64,000 bases of DNA. Source: UBA4575 sp002386945. GTDB lineage: Bacteria > Pseudomonadota > Gammaproteobacteria > UBA4575. Position 1 is the stretch's first letter. Each line of letters begins with the position of its first letter. The notes under the pieces are model-generated. The model was given only the letters and a program-made list of their open reading frames with translations. It searched no databases and was not told where the DNA came from. Location of the stretch: positions 62,001-126,000 of the forward strand of contig CALSUC010000001.1 of assembly GCA_943789445.1 (NCBI GenBank). The letters are read 5' to 3'. The position numbers were made by a program, and so were the translations under genes. Shown in pieces: positions 52,846 through 61,168 of the stretch.

Positions 52846-52913
52846 TTTTATACTCCATTCTCAAACACTGCTTAAATGACGACGGCGATACCGCATCACA
52901 CAAGACCGTGTAT

Positions 52914-53237
52914 TTACTTGCTACGACTGGCCTTCTCTTCATGTCCAGAGATACCAAAGCGTTGATTTAATTCTTCTAGAACGTCTTTGCTGCTCAAGCC
53001 CTTTTGCACCAATAAGACCATGCAGTGAAACCAAAGATCAGCGACCTCTTTGACTAAGGCAGTTTCGTCTTCACCTTTTGCTGCAATAATTACTTCAGCC
53101 GACTCTTCACCTACCTTCTTCAAGATATGATCTAAACCCTTGGCATAAAGACTAGCCACATAGGAATTATCTGGATCGGCTGCAAGCCGCTCACGAAGAA
53201 CCTGTTGCAAGGCTGACAAGGTGTCTGACTGGGCCAT
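52914..53237 (-). CDS. hisE: Phosphoribosyl-ATP pyrophosphatase
   Basis: HisE hydrolyses phosphoribosyl-ATP to phosphoribosyl-AMP, the second step of histidine synthesis. The 107-aa all-alpha protein has DNSYVASLYAKGLDHILKKVGEESAEVIIAAK with the metal-binding ExxE pattern and EVADLWFHCMVLL with the further Glu/Asp. It is a separate gene from hisI; no hisI frame lies in the 83-bp gap to hisF. The hisE-tatABC order is common in proteobacteria. Confidence 0.95.
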   Translation of the reverse strand: MAQSDTLSALQQVLRERLAADPDNSYVASLYAKGLDHILKKVGEESAEVIIAAKGEDETALVKEVADLWFHCMVLLVQKGLSSKDVLEELNQRFGISGHEEKASRSK

Positions 53238-53320
53238 CGGTTACCGTCTAGTTTCTAAGGATTGGACAAGAAAGGATACCATAGCCAGTGGCGTAGGGAG
53301 AATGCCCAGCAGACTCACGT

Positions 53321-54094
53321 TTAACCACGCATGGTAATGCCTTGGCTCAACATATGCGCCTTGGCTTGGTCGATCGAGTATTCGCCAAAATGGAAGATAC
53401 TAGCGGCCAATACTGCGTCCGCATGACCATCTATGACACCTGCACTCAGGTGCTCCAAGCAACCCACACCACCTGAGGCGATTACTGGCACCGATACCGC
53501 GTCACTGATAGTCCGTGTTAACTCTAAATCAAAGCCCTGTTTCGTACCGTCTCGATCCATGCTTGTGAGTAGCAGTTCGCCGGCACCATAATCACACATC
53601 TGTTGTGCCCATTGAATAGCATCGATACCCGTGGCATTGCGACCGCCATGGGTAAAGATCTCCCAGCGATTCACTTCACTATCGAGCGATACTTTTTTCG
53701 CATCAATCGAGACGACGATACATTGTGAGCCAACCCGTTCAGCTGCCTCACGCACAAAATTGGGATCACGCACGGCTGCGGTGTTGATGCCGACCTTATC
53801 TGCACCGGCATTGAGTAAATTACGAATATCTTGAATGCTACGAATACCGCCACCGACTGTCAGTGGAATAAATACCTCGGAGGCCACTTGCTCTACCACA
53901 TGTGCCATTGTCTCGCGCTGATCGGAACTGGCAGTAATATCTAGAAACGTTATCTCATCAGCGCCTTCACGATCGTAGCGCTTAGCCACTTCCACTGGAT
54001 CACCGGCATCACGAATATCGACAAACTGTACGCCCTTAACGACACGACCAGCATCAACATCTAAGCAAGGGATGATCCGTTTTGCCAGTGGCAT
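53321..54094 (-). CDS. hisF: Imidazole glycerol phosphate synthase cyclase subunit
   Basis: HisF forms IGP and AICAR from PRFAR using ammonia supplied by HisH. The 257-aa TIM barrel starts MPLAKRIIPCLDVDAGRVVKGVQF, with the catalytic Asp in PCLDVD (Asp-12 or so) and the second in LTSMDRDGTKQGFD. The repeated phosphate sites VGGGIRS and IASGGVG match the half-barrel duplication. hisA ends 5 bp upstream. Confidence 0.97.
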   Translation of the reverse strand: MPLAKRIIPCLDVDAGRVVKGVQFVDIRDAGDPVEVAKRYDREGADEITFLDITASSDQRETMAHVVEQVASEVFIPLTVGGGIRSIQDIRNLLNAGADKVGINTAAVRDPNFVREAAERVGSQCIVVSIDAKKVSLDSEVNRWEIFTHGGRNATGIDAIQWAQQMCDYGAGELLLTSMDRDGTKQGFDLELTRTISDAVSVPVIASGGVGCLEHLSAGVIDGHADAVLAASIFHFGEYSIDQAKAHMLSQGITMRG

Positions 54095-54099
54095 GCCTA

Positions 54100-54840
54100 C
54101 TAACCTTCTTGCTGACAGTTGGCAATAGCCTGCACTTCGGCCAAATCTATCGTACCTTCATACAAGGCTCGGCCAACCACCACACCAACAATGCCTTCTT
54201 CATCGGTTGCACAAAGACGCTCAATATCACCACGGTCGGTAACACCACCAGACGCGATCACAGGGATGCGAATGGAGGCCGCCAATTCGACCGTCGACTC
54301 AACATTCACGCCCTGCATCATGCCGTCACGACTGATGTCGGTGAAGACGATGGCAGCAACGCCATCAGATTCAAAGTGCTGTGCCATATCAATCACATCG
54401 TGATGCGATAGTTTTGACCAGCCATCGACTGCGACTTTGCCATTTTTAGCATCGAGGCCAACAATAATATGGCCGGGGAATTCTAAGCAGAGGTCTTTCA
54501 CTACATGCGGTGCAGTGATTGCACGGGTACCAATAATCACATATTGCACACCGGCATTAAGGTAATTTTGTACTGTGTCTTCATCACGGATGCCACCACC
54601 AATTTGAACCGGAATATCGGGATGGTTAGCAGCAATCTCTTTAACAATATCAAAGTTACGTGGCGCGCCATCTAAGGCACCATCGAGATCAACTAGGTGA
54701 ATTCGTTTAGCACCTTCATCTACCCAGCGTGCAGCAACTGCAACTGGATCTTCTGAAAATATGGTTTCATCATCCATACGGCCCTGGCGTAATCGCACAC
54801 AGCGTCCGTCTTTAATATCAATCGCAGGAATAATAATCAT
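54100..54840 (-). CDS. hisA: ProFAR isomerase
   Basis: HisA opens the ribose ring of ProFAR to PRFAR. The 246-aa TIM barrel starts MIIIPAIDIKDGRCVRLRQG, with the catalytic Asp in AIDIKDG, the phosphate loop QIGGGIRDEDTV, the second catalytic Asp in FTDISRDGMMQG and VIASGGVTDRGD. It lies between hisH and hisF in the his operon. Confidence 0.97.
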   Translation of the reverse strand: MIIIPAIDIKDGRCVRLRQGRMDDETIFSEDPVAVAARWVDEGAKRIHLVDLDGALDGAPRNFDIVKEIAANHPDIPVQIGGGIRDEDTVQNYLNAGVQYVIIGTRAITAPHVVKDLCLEFPGHIIVGLDAKNGKVAVDGWSKLSHHDVIDMAQHFESDGVAAIVFTDISRDGMMQGVNVESTVELAASIRIPVIASGGVTDRGDIERLCATDEEGIVGVVVGRALYEGTIDLAEVQAIANCQQEG

Positions 54841-54852
54841 AAAACTCTCTCG

Positions 54853-55491
54853 TTAGGCTCCGTGCCATTGGATGAAATTGGTCAATAGACGCAATCCATT
54901 ACTGGCACTTTTTTCTGGATGGCACTGCATAGCAAAAACATTATCGCTTGCAATGACCGATGCAAACTCTAGGCCATAGTCAGTACGGCCAATGGCATAT
55001 TTGGAATCTGTCGGTTGCACAAAATAGCTATGTACAAAGTAAAAATAACTGTCTTGGGGAATGCCTGACCACAGCGGATGCTCTTGCTTTTGCTGGATTG
55101 CATTCCAGCCCATATGTGGGACTTTAATTTTTTCTTGTGGATCAACGTGGCGACGAAAGCTTTTAACAGATCCTTCGTAAAGGCCGAGGCATGACGTGCC
55201 ATCATTCTCTTCACTCTGTTCGAGCAACACTTGCATGCCCATGCAGATGCCAAGAAATGGTTTTTCGCTGGCTGCCTTGCGGATGACACTGGCTAGATTG
55301 AGTTTATTCAGGGCTTGCATGCAATCGGCAGCAGCACCTTGTCCAGGAAAGACGACACGATCAGCTGAGGCAATCTCAGCACTATCTTGGCTGATAATCA
55401 CCTCGGCCTGACCTTTAGCAGCATGTGCCAAGGCACTGCACACAGAGTGCAGATTACTCATGCCATAATCGATAACTACAATTTTTTGCAC
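54853..55491 (-). CDS. hisH: Imidazole glycerol phosphate synthase glutaminase subunit
   Basis: HisH is the class I glutaminase that supplies ammonia to HisF. The 212-aa protein starts MQKIVVIDYGMSNLHSVC. The nucleophile Cys is in FLGICMGMQVLLE (Cys-83 or so), and the His/Glu of the triad is in AMQCHPEKSASNGLRLL near the C-terminus. HMGWNAI is another family motif. It follows hisB by 19 bp. Confidence 0.96.
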   Translation of the reverse strand: MQKIVVIDYGMSNLHSVCSALAHAAKGQAEVIISQDSAEIASADRVVFPGQGAAADCMQALNKLNLASVIRKAASEKPFLGICMGMQVLLEQSEENDGTSCLGLYEGSVKSFRRHVDPQEKIKVPHMGWNAIQQKQEHPLWSGIPQDSYFYFVHSYFVQPTDSKYAIGRTDYGLEFASVIASDNVFAMQCHPEKSASNGLRLLTNFIQWHGA

Positions 55492-55510
55492 AACTGTTTC
55501 CGTGCCTAGA

Positions 55511-56104
55511 CTAGAGGTGTCCCTTAGTCGAAGGTAGTTTATCTAACATGCGCGGATCGATCTCACAGGCGTAGCGCAGGGCGCGGCCTAAACCTTTAAA
55601 GATTGTTTCTGCGATGTGGTGTGCATTAGTGCCACGGATATTATCAATATGCATGGTCACTTGTGCATGATTACAGAAGCCCTGTAAAAACTCGATGATT
55701 AAATCAACGTCAAAGTCGCCAATACGCGCACGCGGATATTCAACCTCATAGGTCAAACCCGGGCGACCAGAGAAATCGATCACGACGCGACTCAAGGCCT
55801 CGTCCAAAGGGACGTAGGCATGGCCATATCTACGAATGCCTTTTTTATCCGACAAGGCCTTAGCAAAGGCTTGGCCTAGCGTGATGCCACTGTCCTCTAC
55901 TGTATGGTGAGCATCGACCTCAAGATCGCCTTTGGCGTCTAGCTGAATATCAAACTGACCGTGGCGTACGATCTGATCCAACATGTGATCAAGAAAAGGA
56001 ATGCCAGTTTCTATAGAACCCTCACCGCGCCCATCGATATTTAGCTCGGCCGTAATTTGGGTCTCTAACGTATTTCGTTCAATTTTTGCGTGACGGGATG
56101 CCAT
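55511..56104 (-). CDS. hisB: Imidazoleglycerol-phosphate dehydratase
   Basis: HisB dehydrates IGP to imidazole acetol phosphate. The 197-aa monofunctional enzyme (no HAD phosphatase domain as in E. coli) starts MASRHAKIERNTLETQITAEL, with the metal-binding repeats HHTVEDSGITLGQ and AHHIAETIFKGLGRAL, and FLDHMLDQIVRHG. The start at 56104 fits the family; an upstream frame extension of 12 residues is possible but unlikely. Confidence 0.95.
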   Translation of the reverse strand: MASRHAKIERNTLETQITAELNIDGRGEGSIETGIPFLDHMLDQIVRHGQFDIQLDAKGDLEVDAHHTVEDSGITLGQAFAKALSDKKGIRRYGHAYVPLDEALSRVVIDFSGRPGLTYEVEYPRARIGDFDVDLIIEFLQGFCNHAQVTMHIDNIRGTNAHHIAETIFKGLGRALRYACEIDPRMLDKLPSTKGHL

Positions 56105-56152
56105 AGTCTTTTTCAATAGAAGAGTGGGGTTGCGATGCAATATGTAGTTTCT

Positions 56153-56593
56153 TTAACTTACCTTTAAAGAAAAGGTTACTGGACCATCATTGACCAGTGA
56201 AACCTGCATATCTGCGCCAAAAATACCTGTAGTTACTCTACTATATTCTGTTTTCGCATGCACACATAATTGCTCAAAACAGGCCTTTCCTAGCGCCGCT
56301 TCGGGGCTTTTACTAAAACTAGGGCGATTACCTGAGGCGGTATCAGCAACCAAGGTGAACTGTGGCACCAGTAATAGCGCGCCTTCCGTTTGCTCTAAGC
56401 TCAGGTTCATCTTGCCGGCGGCATCGGCAAAAACACGATAAGACAATAGGCGTTGCACCATGCGTTGCACCTGTTTATCGCCATCACCCTGCTCAATACC
56501 GATTAATGCCAGCAAGCCACCATCGATACTAGCGACCGTTTCTCCTGCGACCACGACACGGGCCTCTGTCACTCTCTGAATCAGGCTAATCAT
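56153..56593 (-). CDS. dtd: D-aminoacyl-tRNA deacylase
   Basis: Dtd hydrolyses D-amino acids and glycine mischarged on tRNAs. The 146-aa protein starts MISLIQRVTEARVVVAGE. The signature (S)QFTL appears as VPQFTLVADTASGNRPSF, with Pro in place of the usual first Ser, and the cross-subunit Gly-cis-Pro motif as VNDGPVTFSLKV. Length is standard. It lies between pip and hisB on the same strand. Confidence 0.94.
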   Translation of the reverse strand: MISLIQRVTEARVVVAGETVASIDGGLLALIGIEQGDGDKQVQRMVQRLLSYRVFADAAGKMNLSLEQTEGALLLVPQFTLVADTASGNRPSFSKSPEAALGKACFEQLCVHAKTEYSRVTTGIFGADMQVSLVNDGPVTFSLKVS

Positions 56594-56605
56594 TAAGATT
56601 TTCTC

Positions 56606-57559
56606 CTAAGCCAGCTCATCAGCCAGGCGATCGGTACTGCGGATCAATGCATCAACCATTTCATCTTCAGTCGCTGAATGACCACTATTGGGTGCAATGA
56701 TGAGTTCGGCCTTGGTCCAGCGCTGATGTAGGGCATAGGCCTGTTCCACCGGACAAACCACGTCATAGCGTCCATGCACAATGGCGCCAGGAATATCGGC
56801 TAAACGATCGGCATCGCGTAATAATTGATCAGGCTCTAAGTAAGAATCATGCATGAAGTAATGACATTCAATACGCGCCAAGCTCAAGGCAGTGTGGGCA
56901 TCACCAAAATGATCGATTACCGTGTCTTTAGGCCGTAGTGTCGATGTCCGACCCTCCCAAATAGACCAGCGTTTCGCCGCCTCTAGCTGCTGCTCTGGAT
57001 CATCACCAGAGAGACGCTGATAGTAGGCACTGACCATATCACCGCGTTCTGCTGCAGGAATGAATGACTCATAGTCCTGCCAATAATCAGGAAAAATCGC
57101 GCTAGCACCGTCTTGATAAAACCACTGAATGTCACGTTTACGACAGAGAAAGACACCACGTAACACTAAACCCATGACCTTTTCTGGGTACTGCTCGGCA
57201 TAGGCCAGCGCCAGCGTCGAGCCCCAAGAGCCGCCAAACACCATCCACCGATCGATGTTCAGCTCGACTCGTAACTGCTCTATATCGGCGATCAAGTCCG
57301 GCGTTGTATTGTTTTCAGTAGAGGCATGTGGCTTTGAACGACCGGCACCGCGTTGATCAAACAAGATGATGCGATAACGCTCTGGATCAAAAAAGCGTGG
57401 ATGGTAGTCTTCGCAGCCAGAGCCGGGGCCACCGTGTAAAAAGACTACAGGCAAGCCATTAGGGTTGCCGTATTCAGCCACCCATAATTGATGTAGCTCA
57501 CCAACTGGGAGATAGAATTCACGTTTTGCTTGGGCCTGCGGATAAAATGTACGCATCAT
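56606..57559 (-). CDS. pip: Proline iminopeptidase (S33)
   Basis: Pip removes N-terminal proline from peptides. The 317-aa alpha/beta hydrolase has the oxyanion motif FLHGGPGSGCEDYHPRFFDPE, LFDQRGAGRSKPH, and the nucleophile elbow FGGSWGSTLALAYAEQYP (GxSxGS, Ser about 111). The Asp is in IVHGRYDVVCPVEQA and the His in APNSGHSATE. It precedes dtd with 12 bp between. Confidence 0.93.
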   Translation of the reverse strand: MMRTFYPQAQAKREFYLPVGELHQLWVAEYGNPNGLPVVFLHGGPGSGCEDYHPRFFDPERYRIILFDQRGAGRSKPHASTENNTTPDLIADIEQLRVELNIDRWMVFGGSWGSTLALAYAEQYPEKVMGLVLRGVFLCRKRDIQWFYQDGASAIFPDYWQDYESFIPAAERGDMVSAYYQRLSGDDPEQQLEAAKRWSIWEGRTSTLRPKDTVIDHFGDAHTALSLARIECHYFMHDSYLEPDQLLRDADRLADIPGAIVHGRYDVVCPVEQAYALHQRWTKAELIIAPNSGHSATEDEMVDALIRSTDRLADELA

Positions 57560-57581
57560 ATAAAGTAGTCGTTATCGTGAA

Positions 57582-57616
57582 GTATAAGAAAGGCCCAAAT
57601 CATTATTCCATTGGGC
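57582..57616 (-). terminator. Probable terminator after the trkA-trkH-methyltransferase group
   Basis: On the minus strand GCCCAA-TGGAATAATGAT-TTGGGC is followed by CTTTCTTATACTT, a 6-bp stem and T-rich tail, about 50 bp after the methyltransferase stop and before pip. Confidence 0.5.
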
Positions 57617-57666
57617 TGGAAAAGCAATAGATGGCCATACCTGTGAGGTTCTAGTCAGTGCATCCG

Positions 57667-58260
57667 CTAAGGACGTTGTGCTATGACCATTGCTTGATTA
57701 CGAAACCCCTGTGCCGTATCACCCTGCAAACCGTCTTCTCGATACAGCAGGATATGTAGTCCTTCACAGTGTCTTAATAATTCGTTTTCAGCTAAGCGAT
57801 AAGCACTGTTACTAGGCCCACTAACGCCTATGCGTTGTTGTGTGAAGGTCTGGTAGAACAACAGTCCGCGCGGACGTAAGGCCCGAAGCAAAGACGGTAG
57901 TAATGGACGATAGAGATAATGACTGACGACGATGACATCAAAGGCATTTTCATCCAGTCCATCACTCTGTTGCTCTGCTTCATTTTCTAGATCACGACAG
58001 CAACAACTGATAGTGAGCTGCTGTTGCTCTGCATAGATACTGAGTTTAGTCATGGCGACGCTGGATAGATCAATCGCACTGACCTCAAGCCCAGCTCGCG
58101 CAAGATGAATCGCATTGCCGCCGAGGCCACTGGCCAAATCTAAAGCCCTGCCTCGACTAGGCAATAGGTGACTGTTTTCAGTCAGTACTGTAGAGGCCTG
58201 CGCATCGATGCAGTCTAGCGCTGTAAAACGCTGATCCCATTTTTCTGCCTGCTGACTCAC
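57667..58260 (-). CDS. Small SAM-dependent methyltransferase (TehB-like)
   Basis: A 197-aa class I methyltransferase with motif I RALDLASGLGGNAIHLARAGLEVSAIDLS (about 37-65), CCCRDLE with three Cys at the motif II/III region, and FDVIVVSHYLYRPLLPSLLRALRPRG. Similarity to TehB/UbiE-type enzymes is general, so the substrate is unknown. The run of three Cys is unusual for the fold. It follows trkH after 26 bp and may be in the same transcript. Confidence 0.75.
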   Translation of the reverse strand: MSQQAEKWDQRFTALDCIDAQASTVLTENSHLLPSRGRALDLASGLGGNAIHLARAGLEVSAIDLSSVAMTKLSIYAEQQQLTISCCCRDLENEAEQQSDGLDENAFDVIVVSHYLYRPLLPSLLRALRPRGLLFYQTFTQQRIGVSGPSNSAYRLAENELLRHCEGLHILLYREDGLQGDTAQGFRNQAMVIAQRP

Positions 58261-58286
58261 TTTGTATTTAGCATTAATCTGAACGC

Positions 58287-59741
58287 CTAATCACGCCAGA
58301 AAAATGGCGTAAAGATAACCAACAAGGTAAATATTTCAAGACGACCTAACAACATACCCAGGCATAGCATCAGTTTGTTTACTTCACTTAAGCTGGCGTA
58401 GTTCTGACTGACTTCACCTAAACCAGGACCTAAATTATTCAAAGTGGCCGCCACTGCAGAATAGGCCGAGACATGATCGAGACCAGTCGCAACTAAGAAC
58501 AACATCATGCCCAGAAAAATCGCAAGATAGGCAAAGAGGAATCCCCAGACGGCTTCCATCACACGTCCTTCCACCGGCTTCTTACCGATCTTCACAGCAA
58601 ACTGCCCATTTGGATGGACTAAACGACGCAGCTCACGCATCCCTTGTTTGAACAATAGTAAGACACGAATGACCTTCATGCCGCCACCCGTCGAACCGGC
58701 ACAACCACCAACAAAACTCAGCAAGATAAGTAACATCGGTAAGGCTGCTGGCCAGCTTGAAAAATCAGCCGAAGTAAAACCTGTGGTGGTACCAATGGAG
58801 ACCACTTGAAAAACCGCCTTGGTCCAAAGTGTAAAGCCATCGGAAAAAACCTGTGCATTTTGTAGGATCAATGCCGCTAGTAACGACACGCCAATTAAGA
58901 GCATTGCATACACTCTAAACTCGGTGTCATTCCAGTAAGCAGAAAATTTACGGCTGCGCCAAGCAACAAAGTGCAAGCCAAAGTTAGCCCCTGAAATCAG
59001 CATGAATAAAATAGCAATCCATTCAATGGCTCTGCTATTGAAGTAGCCCATATTGGCATCGTGGGTCGAGAAACCACCAATCGCTATCGTTGAAAAACTA
59101 TGGCAGACCGCATCAAAAAAACTCATACCGGCGATCCAATAGGCGTAGGCACAGACCACGGTTAAGAACAGATAGATATACCACAGCGCTTTTGCCGTCT
59201 CGGTAATACGTGGCGTTAACTTATTGTCTTTAACTGGCCCAGGGGTCTCTGCACGATAGAGCTGCATGCCACCGATGCCCAACATAGGCAAAATAGCGAC
59301 GGCTAAGACAATGATACCCATGCCCCCTAACCACTGCAGTTGCTGACGATAATATAAGAGTGATGCGGGCAAATGATCGAGGCCTGTCAGCACCGTTGCG
59401 CCGGTTGTTGTTAGACCAGAGAGAGATTCAAATAAGGCATCAACCAGTGATATCTCTATCGCCGTTGAAAAATATAAGGGTAAGGCACCAAAGCTACCGA
59501 GTACTGTCCAGAATAAAACTACCACCAAAAAACCATCACGTAAGCGCAGATCAGCACGCTGTCCTCGATGTGGTAACCAGAGCACAACACCCGTGATAAA
59601 GGCAGATAAAAATGCGAGACCGAAGGTATATAAACTATCACTCTCGGCGAAATATTCGCCAACCAATAAAGGTGGTAACAGGGTCAAGCTAAAGAGCATG
59701 AGTAGCTGACCCAGTATGCGTTGGATGACGGCTCCTTGCAT
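58287..59741 (-). CDS. trkH: Trk system potassium uptake membrane protein TrkH
   Basis: TrkH is the channel-like K+ transporter gated by TrkA. The 484-aa protein has four repeated M1-P-M2 units; pore filters are seen in LSGLTTTGATVLTG, STIAIGGFSTHD, SIGTTTGFTSADFS and ATLNNLGPGLGEV. The gating-loop segment FVGGCAGSTGGGMKVIR is present. It lies 15 bp after trkA, with which it acts. Confidence 0.96.
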   Translation of the reverse strand: MQGAVIQRILGQLLMLFSLTLLPPLLVGEYFAESDSLYTFGLAFLSAFITGVVLWLPHRGQRADLRLRDGFLVVVLFWTVLGSFGALPLYFSTAIEISLVDALFESLSGLTTTGATVLTGLDHLPASLLYYRQQLQWLGGMGIIVLAVAILPMLGIGGMQLYRAETPGPVKDNKLTPRITETAKALWYIYLFLTVVCAYAYWIAGMSFFDAVCHSFSTIAIGGFSTHDANMGYFNSRAIEWIAILFMLISGANFGLHFVAWRSRKFSAYWNDTEFRVYAMLLIGVSLLAALILQNAQVFSDGFTLWTKAVFQVVSIGTTTGFTSADFSSWPAALPMLLILLSFVGGCAGSTGGGMKVIRVLLLFKQGMRELRRLVHPNGQFAVKIGKKPVEGRVMEAVWGFLFAYLAIFLGMMLFLVATGLDHVSAYSAVAATLNNLGPGLGEVSQNYASLSEVNKLMLCLGMLLGRLEIFTLLVIFTPFFWRD

Positions 59742-59756
59742 TATCTAGATCCTAAA

Positions 59757-61130
59757 TTAAATGAAGGTCGCGCTGACTTGAAACAGTCGCTCAACTTCGT
59801 GGATACGGTCTTTCTCTGATAAAAACATAATCACGTGATCATCGGCTTGAATCAAAATGTCAGGGTGTGAAATCATCATTGTTCCTTCACGCACGATTGC
59901 ACCAATGTGTGTGCCTTTCGGCAGCTTAATCTCTTCAATCCTACGACCGACTACTTTGGATGTCTTTTTATCACCATGTGCCACAGCTTCAATCGCTTCT
60001 GCTGCACCTTTACGCAAGGAGTGCACTGCAACAATATCGCCACGACGGATATGTGCGAGTAGGGCGCCGATGGTGACTTGCTGTGGCGAGATCGCAATAT
60101 CGATCATGCCACTCTCAACCAACTCGACATAACTTGGGCGGTTAATTAGAGACATGGTCTTACGAGCACCCAGACGTTTAGCCAGCATGGCAGATAAGAT
60201 ATTCGCTTCATCATCATTAGTTAGGGCACAGAAGATATCAACATTCTCGATATTCTCCTCCAACAAAATATCTTCATCGGCAGCATCACCTCGAAGGACA
60301 ATAGTCTTATCCAAGATCTCAGAGAGGTAACGTGCACGATCAGGATCACGCTCGATTAATTTCACTCGATAATTTTGTTCTAAAATTTGTGCCAGCTGTA
60401 AACCAATATTGCCACCACCTGCTATCAGAATGCGTCGATTGGGCTTATCCACACCCTGCAATGCAGAAGTTACTTTATTAGCTTGCTGCGCCGCTGTTAC
60501 AAAAAATAATTCGTCGCCGGTTTCAACACGTGTCTCATCGGTAAAGGCTACGGCCTCCCGCTTACGGTAGATCGCAACAATAGAAAAATCATAGGCGGCA
60601 TATTCACGTGCAAGATCGGCCAAAGTTTTACCAGTGAAACGGCTATCCCGATTCACACGTGCCGCGACCAGCTGCACTTTACCATCGGCAAAATTAAGTA
60701 CTTGTAACGCACCGGGATGATCAATCAAATTCTTAACGTACTCGGAGACCAATAGCTCTGGACTAATCAATAGGTCTACAGGCATCGCTTCTTGCACGAA
60801 CAGGTCTGGGTAATTGAGATAGTCGCTTGCTCGTACACGCGCAATTTTAGTCGGCGTATGAAACAGGGTATAGGCTACTTGGCAGGCCACTATATTCGTT
60901 TCATCACTATTGGTTAGAGCGACAATCATGCTGGCATCATTGGCTCCAGCACGCTCTAACACGCTTGGGTGTGAGGCATGACCTTGCACCGTTTGCAGGT
61001 CGACTCGATCTTGAATCTCACGCAGAAGACTTGCATTCTGATCCACCAAGGTAATGTCATTTGATTCACTAGCCAGACTAAGCGCTAACGATCCACCAAC
61101 CTGCCCAGCACCCAATATTATTATTTTCAT
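59757..61130 (-). CDS. trkA: Trk system cytosolic gating protein TrkA
   Basis: TrkA is the NAD/ATP-binding regulatory ring of TrkH. The 457-aa protein contains two tandem RCK units: a first Rossmann KIIILGAGQVGGSLALSLA with TrkA_C after it, and a second RRILIAGGGNIGLQLAQILEQ with a second TrkA_C ending DDHVIMFLSEKDRIHEVERLF. It precedes trkH, and the ntrX-ntrY pair lies just upstream, a conserved proteobacterial neighbourhood. Confidence 0.96.
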   Translation of the reverse strand: MKIIILGAGQVGGSLALSLASESNDITLVDQNASLLREIQDRVDLQTVQGHASHPSVLERAGANDASMIVALTNSDETNIVACQVAYTLFHTPTKIARVRASDYLNYPDLFVQEAMPVDLLISPELLVSEYVKNLIDHPGALQVLNFADGKVQLVAARVNRDSRFTGKTLADLAREYAAYDFSIVAIYRKREAVAFTDETRVETGDELFFVTAAQQANKVTSALQGVDKPNRRILIAGGGNIGLQLAQILEQNYRVKLIERDPDRARYLSEILDKTIVLRGDAADEDILLEENIENVDIFCALTNDDEANILSAMLAKRLGARKTMSLINRPSYVELVESGMIDIAISPQQVTIGALLAHIRRGDIVAVHSLRKGAAEAIEAVAHGDKKTSKVVGRRIEEIKLPKGTHIGAIVREGTMMISHPDILIQADDHVIMFLSEKDRIHEVERLFQVSATFI

Positions 61131-61168
61131 TCTGCTTTTGATCCAATCATGATGGTTTAATCATCATC

